This document shows positions 57,690-64,000 of a stretch of DNA of 64,000 nt, in pieces (positions within the stretch are counted from its first letter, which is position 1; each line of letters opens with the position of its first letter). Under the pieces are notes generated by a model. That model made no database searches and was not told where the DNA came from. It saw nothing but the letters and a program-made list of their open reading frames with translations. This stretch comes from Linnemannia hyalina (taxonomy: Eukaryota; Mortierellomycota; Mortierellomycetes; Mortierellales; Mortierellaceae), in NCBI GenBank assembly GCA_019671135.1, contig JAHRHY010000003.1, positions 186,001-250,000 of the forward strand. The letters run 5' to 3'. The translations under genes were made by a program, and so were the position numbers.

Positions 57690-58829
57690 GGTGAAGAAAG
57701 GAGAAGTTGACGGTGTTGGGTCTGTTTTATGTGCAAAAGGTTTTGATGAAATGGAGAATTTTGTATAGCGGCCAGAACGGGATAAAAGAAGAAAGGAAAT
57801 AAAAAAGATAGGTATTCGTTTTTATTCATAGATCATGGTAGCGACATAAATGGGCTAACTCCCTTCACGAAAAGAGCTATCTCGCGTATTTTTGGACAAC
57901 CCATTCTTTCACCGCCGTTCGTTGTGCTCTTGATGACTCTACAAAAAGGGGGTCACACTTGCAGTACGAGCGGCGCGCGAAGGACAAGAAAAGAAGGGGA
58001 ATAGTCTGACGGCGCGCCCCCTGCTGACGTCTCGGACGATAGTCAACATAGCTCAACAATAATGCAGATCATCTCATGGATCCTGAAAAATAACTCGTGA
58101 GTTGTTCTTATTTTCTGGACACTGAACAATCCCTTCATCCTCTCACTTTTTTTTTTTTTTTGTCCTGTTGGCTATGGCATTTTTCATGTTTTCCTTTGAC
58201 CTGGTCTCTCAACTTCAAACGTCATGATCGGTTTTGTTCATCCTTGGATCATTTCACTATTCATTTTTTCCATCGTTGTGTCCTCCACCGCCGTCGCCGC
58301 CACAACCACGGCTGGTACCAGGCCTAATGATACTCGTCATCTTATTACCGAGGCAGTTGTAAAGTGTTTAAAAAAACGGCATTGAAGAATTAGGTATGTT
58401 TTTCGTAAGGAAAGAACATTCTTATTCTGTGTGTTCTTTTGATCACCTGCCCATTCCTCCCGTGCCATTCCAGATATATCGAACTCTATCCCCATAGCAC
58501 AGCCTCTCAGAGCCATCAAACAAGGCACGTCATCCTGACGCAGCTCTCGGTCTCTTTTTGGTGGAAAAATAATGATCCGTTTTACCACCAACCTAACAGA
58601 CTTGACCATCTCAACGATATATGTTTTTGTTTGTTTTATTCTTTGTGATAATAAAGTTACAAAAGGGTTGGGAGAAAAATGGAAAAAAGAGAAGGGAAAA
58701 ATGCGCTGAATAGTAATGGAAGAAGTGATATGCAAAGTGTAGAGGAATGCAAGTAATGCTTGTTGCAGTAGGGGTAGTCGGGGGGGATGAAGACAAAAAA
58801 AAAAAAAGTCCGTGAAACCGCCGTGTAAC
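57690..58829. other. 1.1 kb without a supported gene
   Basis: Kazal promoter side on the left and Rei1 3' side on the right. Open frames here have no recognisable content. Confidence 0.5.
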
Positions 58830-60535
58830 TTAGACCAAGATCTGGACACGGTAATGCTTCTGCAACTTGTTCTGCTTCTGTCCAACACGAGCCTTGTGCT
58901 CTTCGATCCTGCGGAAATCCTTGAAGGTCGATGTCTGCTTCTGGGCCCATCTTGACTCTCCGTCGTTGCGAGCCACCAAAGCCTGTCCGCGTTCCTTTCT
59001 CTCCTTGGTCTTAGACAAGGCCAAGTCATAGCCCATATGGTCAGTGTAGTGGGTCAACAACTTGTTGATCAACACAGAGTCGCGTGTCTAGATAGAAGGA
59101 AGGGAAATGATTTATATACGTTAGCATGCTTATTTGTCCATGCCTATATGCTAAAAATGTCCAAACGACAAGAGCTGTTCTTACCTCCTCTGGCTTGACG
59201 TTCTGTCTGTAGTACTTGTTCAAAGACCTGTGTCCCAACCGAGCGCCGGAGGGCAAGATGAGCTCCATGTCATCCTCACCCAATCTGACACCAGTATCCA
59301 GCTCCTCCTCGTCGTCCTCCTCCACTTCCTCACCACGCTCGGCAGCCTCGAGCAACTTGCGCTGCTCCTCCTCGGGGTAGGACGACCTGAAATCGTAAAA
59401 GTCAACAATCTCCATCATCTCCGACTCGGTATCATAGGGGATCTTGCAATGGCCCTTGTCGACCATGTGCTTGCGAACAGCCTCCAGCGACTTGATCTGA
59501 CGGCCCTTGCCGTTACAGTGCAAACAGATGTTTCCGACGGATACCTTCTCGCCCAAATACCTGATCAAGCCCTCCAGATCCACAATGTACTCGAGATCGG
59601 GAATGAAGAATCCGTGATACTTGGTCATATGCTCAATGTTGCTATAGCAATGAAGAACATAATAGGAACGCAGGTCAGTAAGGTTGTCGAAGCTAAAGCT
59701 TTAGCCACTTGGAGCAGCCATTGACTGCTCTTCTGGGAATCATATCGTTGACAAATGTGTTATCGTTCCTAAAACATCCAGTTCCTCAGTAACCCTGCTC
59801 ATTGCCTCGAACAAAAAAGACGAAGAAGCATACCTCTCAAAGGTCTCGGCTTTCTCGGTACAGAACAAACAATCCAGGAGCTCCAAACGGACCGCAGTCT
59901 CAATCTTCTTATCCATAATCTCCTCCAACTCCTCCTGAGTCGTCTCGTCCGTCACCGAGAGATCAACCGTCATCTTGGAAGTAATCGACTCGACATCAGA
60001 CTTGACTGGCTTCTCGACCTTGGCAACGGGGGGGTTGGCCTTGAGCTTAGCCTCGGTCTCCTTGTGCTTCTTGGAGACCAGATGGTTCTCGTAGGCGTTC
60101 TTGGAGGAATAGGACTTGCGGCAAGCTTTGCACTCGGAGCTGGAGGTGTCCTCTGCCGCGGCTTGGTCATCAGCATCCTTCTGCTTCTGGGCTATTATAT
60201 ACAGTTATGAGCAAAAAAAAAATATGAGAGGGTGTTATTGATGCCGTACTAAGGTGATGTCGAGATTGAGAGTATGAAAGAGCTGAAAACGTAAAGAGTT
60301 GGATAAACTTGCCAGTGACTTTCTGGGAAAACATATCGGCAGTGACGGGAGGCAGCTCGACCATCTTGCGCTTCAAGTTGTATCTGTGCCAGTCGGAGCG
60401 GTAGTGCTCACGCTGGATATCGGCGGTCTTGAAGGCAACATGGCAGGCGAGACAGGTGAATAATGAGGAGCGGGGGGCGTCGGGGGTGGAGAGGAAGGTG
60501 CCCTGGGTCGAAGGCTGGGCGACAATGGAGCTCAT
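58830..60535 (-). CDS. REI1: Rei1-type cytoplasmic pre-60S zinc-finger factor
   Basis: Four exons on the minus strand: 60535-60313, 60191-59834, 59641-59185, 59087-58830; 431 aa. Zinc fingers in order: FTCLACHVAF...HYRSDWHRYNLKR, ECKACRKSY...HLVSKKH, CLFC...HMTKYHGFFIPD and CLHC...VRKHMVDKGHCK. The segment HGFFIPDLEYIVDLEGLIRY is a family hallmark. The end RRIEEHKARVGQKQNKLQKH is basic. Yeast Rei1 recycles Arx1 and Tif6-linked factors from 60S particles and probes the exit tunnel. The first intron starts with GC (GCAAGT), an uncommon but accepted donor; no GT donor keeps the frame there. Confidence 0.92.
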
Positions 60536-60829
60536 TGTTAAAGTATATGTATGTGTGAAGTAAAAGAAAGGGGAGGGGGGAAGGGGGGGGTGAAGTGGGT
60601 GGGGAGTGTAGGAGGAAGGAGGGGAGGGACAAGAGTGTGATGTGAATGCAGAGGCTGGTCCTGAATGTCGTTTTCCAATTGTCCGTTGGCTCATTCACTG
60701 TTCGACTGCGGTCAGTCAGTTCCTTCCCACACAAAAAAAAAAAAAAAAAAAAAAATGAAGGTACCATTCAACAGTCACAGTGTTTATGTTAAGGGGAGGT
60801 GGTCGATCGTTTTATTCTCTAAAATTACA
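60536..60829. other. Gap between Rei1 start and flippase 3' end
   Basis: Contains a run of about 22 A (60734-60755). No gene. Confidence 0.5.
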
Positions 60830-63800
60830 TCAGTCGCGTTTGGGTCTCGTAGAACTGGACTCGTAGGACCCTGGCGGCCTCGGGGCTTCAGGGGTTGGCC
60901 ACGATGATCCTGATGATGGTGCCAATGCTGATGCTGCCGCTGTTGTTGAAGGTAATGATACAGTTTGGCCCTCTAATGGTTGCATTGAGGATGATCCGGT
61001 CCCGAGGTCAGGCAAACTGTCGGATGTGCCCTGGAACCGCACCTTCTGTATACTCTGACGCTGCTGGGCGGCTGCCCTCACTGATGCCTGAGCCTTTGAA
61101 AGACGCTCCATGCCTTGCTCCATCTCCTTTTGCTGCTGCAACAACATCGCACCCAGCTCTGCAACAGGCATATCAGGCGAAGTGATAGACCGACTCGGTC
61201 CGCGCGGCCGCCTAGACAACGAATCCCGTTTGTGCGACTCTACTGCTGTGGTATCTCCAAGAGGAGGTGGCGAAGAAGTCCCCGAACCATCAAAAGGTCC
61301 CTCAAAGGGTCCACGGCCTGACGGCCCAGATGTGACTGGAGAGGCGGGTCCTGATCCTCCAAAAGAGCCAGATCCAAACTCGCTGCCATCAATACTGTTC
61401 CTGCCGCCGTAGTGCATCTGAGACGCTCGCTTGGCTTTGGCTGCAGTCGTCCGCTCGTCATTACTTGCGCTGTGCACACGGTTCAGATGCGAATACACGA
61501 AGGCAGAGGCATCATCAGTCGAGAAGGCAAATCCTGTATGCCCAGCCTTGTGGCTTGTCGGTGCTCCTGGCATGGCGGGTGCATCGTTGCCCATGAAACG
61601 GAAGTTGGGTCCACCCACAGGGATCGAGGGGGTACTCTGGCGTTTGACGCGAGGACGCTCCGAAGCAGGAGATCCACCAACAAGGCCACCCGTAGCTTCC
61701 GACGCGGCATTGATGAACTCTTGGTTGAATGAGAACGACGTGGTTGGGTACCCTTGAGCAAACGTGCGGTTGAAGGGTGGCTCCAAAGAGTCTGGCTGAA
61801 GAAGATCCGGGTTCATGGGCAGAGATGCCGACGAACCAGCAAACTTGGCGTTGTTGTTCTTGAAGGCAGCCGTAGGGGTGGCGATTTCAACTCCAAAGAC
61901 ATCCTGATCAGCTGTTGAAGGTCCAGTAGCCGCGTTGTTGTTGCTGACAACTCGTCTCCGCCCTGTCAGCTCACGCTGGGGAAACTGTGATGAAGGTGCG
62001 ACTCCAGAGCTATCAGATGAGACCTTCAGGTGGTAGGCCTCATCCATCCTGTTCAAACTAGACATGGGCGAGGGAGAGGGCTGACGCTGGCGAATATCCC
62101 CAGGCTTCTGCTCGTTGGGATCTTCAGGCGAAAGAATGGTGGGTGAATGGCGGATAACGGGGACCTGATCCAAATCGTCCTCCAAATCGTCGTCTCCCAA
62201 GACATGGTTGCCGCTGGTAATTCCTGGATCCTGGAAGCTGCTGGTGGTGCCATTCATCTCGCTCTCTCGGATAGCCATAGCCTTAAGCTTTCTGGCGCGA
62301 CGCTCCTTTTTGGAAGGGTGTTTCTCCCTGTAAAGCTGCTCACGGACGATGATGATGTCGTTAGGCTTCAAGTACTGGCGGGCGAACTTGTAGACGTAGT
62401 GGGGCAACATAGTCAAGATCACTGACATTACGATCGCAAACCAAAATGCGGGACTGTTGAGGATGATGTCGTCCATGCCGAAGAAAGCGTTGTCGATGGT
62501 GAAAAAGTTGGCGTAGACCCAGCAGTAGAGGAAGAACACGACGATAGATCCAAAGATCACGGTAAAGATCATCTTGGTCCAGTGGAACATGTTCAGACCG
62601 ACATACAGGTTGGCGACGACGACCGAGCAGGCAGAAATCAAGGTACCGAGGGCGACCAAATCATTGGAGCTGCGGCCGCTTGCGTAGACGTCGTTCGAAA
62701 GGTACCAGGGGACAAAGAAGCAGACGATTGACTGGTAGAGCGCATCCAAGACATAGAGCCAGAACTTGCTACGGGTAAAGTGCTTCTGCTTGATGCCGCG
62801 GAGGTAGAGAGCGGGGAATTGCATCGACGTCTTTGCATCAACATCCTGGTCAAAGGCGCCCATAAACATGATTGGCAATGAGGTGAACAACAGGTTGTAC
62901 AGGACCACAAAGGTGTAGTCGAACAAAAGCAGGGCAGTGAACCTAAAGTTACGCCAAAAAAAAAAGTAGAAAGTAGAAAGTTAGATGAGCTGATTCAGTT
63001 ATTTTAGGTGTGCGCTAATATGCCCTGTCTTTCTCAAAGTCTTACCCAGAGAAGAACTGGAACCAAAAGATGGTCAAGGTCCAGACAACGTTCTTGTAGA
63101 AGAAGGTCAAGATCATCTCCGAGATTCGAATGTATGACCAACGTCCGTGGACTAGAAGGAGCTTGGACAAGAAACGGAACTGAGCGATGGCGAAATCCGA
63201 AGCCATGACAGCCTGACGGCCCTCCTCCCCGGCAATACCGACTCCAATGTTGGCTTCCTGAATCATCGACACATCGTTGGCTCCATCTCCGATTGACAGG
63301 GTCATGACATCCAGACCACGCTTGACCATGCTGACAACCTTGGCCTTCTGTAGAGGGGAGACACGGCAACAGATCACAGACTTGCATCGCTTGCTGACAT
63401 CTAGGAGTAATCCGTTGAGCGAAGGGGACAGTCCGTACTTGAGGGTTTCTCCGTCGATAATCAGGGCGTGAGTCTTGTTGACGAGGGACGGATCCTTGTC
63501 AGCCTCACGACCCCAGAATTTGTCGAGCGCCTTCATGAGCTGCTCCCGCGTGTCCTCCTTGTCCTGTGCCTGAATGATGATGAGAATCATATCGCGCTGC
63601 AACAAGTTGCAGGCGAATCCAATGTTGATGGCGGTCTCGGTTTTGTCTCCTGTGAGGACCCAGAGCTTGATTCCAGCACGCGATAAGAGGGCAATACACT
63701 CTGGAACTCCCTCCTGGAGACGATCCTCGATAGCAGTTCCTCCAAGCAGAATCAACGAGTGTTCGATACCCTCGCAAGCGTTCTCGATGTTCTCGTCGCG

Positions 63801-64000
63801 GTTATGGATAGTGTTGCAAGCCTCGTCATAGTCGAGAACCCAGTTGGCGTACTCCTCCTCGCTGATCTTGCGGTAAGCCAAGCAGAGAGTACGAAGACCT
63901 ATTTTACAAATAGAGACGTCATATCAGAAAACTATGGCTTCCTTCGTGCAACCTGTAAAATAACCCGAAAGCAACAGCATACCTTCGTTAGCGAAGCGCT
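60830..64000 (-). CDS. P4-type ATPase, phospholipid flippase (Dnf-like), 5' part outside window
   Basis: Minus-strand exons visible: 62942-60830, 63898-63046 and the end of one at 63983 to beyond 64000. Seen: RFANEGLRTLCLAYRKISEE, VLTGDKTETAINIGFAC, GDGANDVSMIQEANIGVGI, GRWSYIRISEMILTFFYKN, then transmembrane spans and PNDIIIVRE. The spacing follows P4-ATPases of the Dnf1/Dnf2 type, which move phosphatidylcholine or ethanolamine from the outer to the inner leaflet of plasma or endosomal membranes, with a Cdc50-family partner. The DKTGT phosphorylation site lies outside the window. The C-terminal tail of over 400 residues is low-complexity, Ser/Pro/Gly-rich, with a Gln-rich coiled coil near the end (LGAMLLQQQKEMEQGMERL). 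Confidence 0.93.

Overview
The window is nuclear DNA from a filamentous fungus, most likely an early-diverging one of the Mortierella/Mucoromycota type. The housekeeping genes carry several short introns (about 90-200 bp, GT-AG plus one GC-AG). Small secreted Kazal-type proteins and F-box/LRR proteins are abundant. An Integrator subunit is present, a complex generally missing from yeasts and most Dikarya. The genus is an inference; no rRNA or barcode locus lies here.

Region by region. (1) 0.5-5.5 kb: a five-exon gene whose frame closes exactly across four introns, encoding a 1351-aa protein. It joins a FEN1/XPG-family flap-nuclease-like domain to a Fanzor (eukaryotic TnpB/OMEGA-type) RuvC nuclease with a C-terminal zinc ribbon. 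Structured non-coding sequence follows the stop. This is the most unusual object in the window. (2) 5.9-11.4 kb: Kazal-type loci (one intact, two decayed, one cut off at its 5' end) and a decayed Ty3/gypsy retroelement abutting the cut. (3) 11.8-14.3 kb: an F-box/LRR gene and a 3' fragment of a second copy. (4) 14.5-21.6 kb: INTS7 and the V-ATPase A subunit, convergent, nine and ten exons. (5) 23.8-38.8 kb: six intronless, same-strand genes for four-span membrane proteins. Five have PPxY/LPxY-type motifs in a long tail. A multi-kilobase segment is tandemly duplicated, with a third partial copy. (6) 39-46.5 kb: two paralogous type-B carboxylesterases with identical intron positions flanking a type I DnaJ/Hsp40 with a CaaX end. 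(7) 46.7-57.7 kb: a small mitochondrial ribosomal protein gene (mL60/MRPL31-like) and a second Kazal island (four-domain, five-domain and single-domain genes, two decayed copies). (8) 58.8-64 kb: a Rei1-type pre-60S zinc-finger factor and the 3' part of a P4-ATPase running off the window.

The housekeeping genes (INTS7, VMA1, DnaJ, mL60, Rei1, flippase) form a stable framework. Between them lie fast-evolving families (Kazal inhibitors, tetraspan PY proteins, F-box, esterases) and mobile DNA. The Kazal inhibitors and esterases may act outside or at the edge of the cell. The tetraspan proteins may connect membranes to NEDD4/Rsp5-type ubiquitin ligases; that is inferred from motifs only. Exon limits were placed by hand from splice consensus, frame closure and family similarity. 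No alignment or database search was run.
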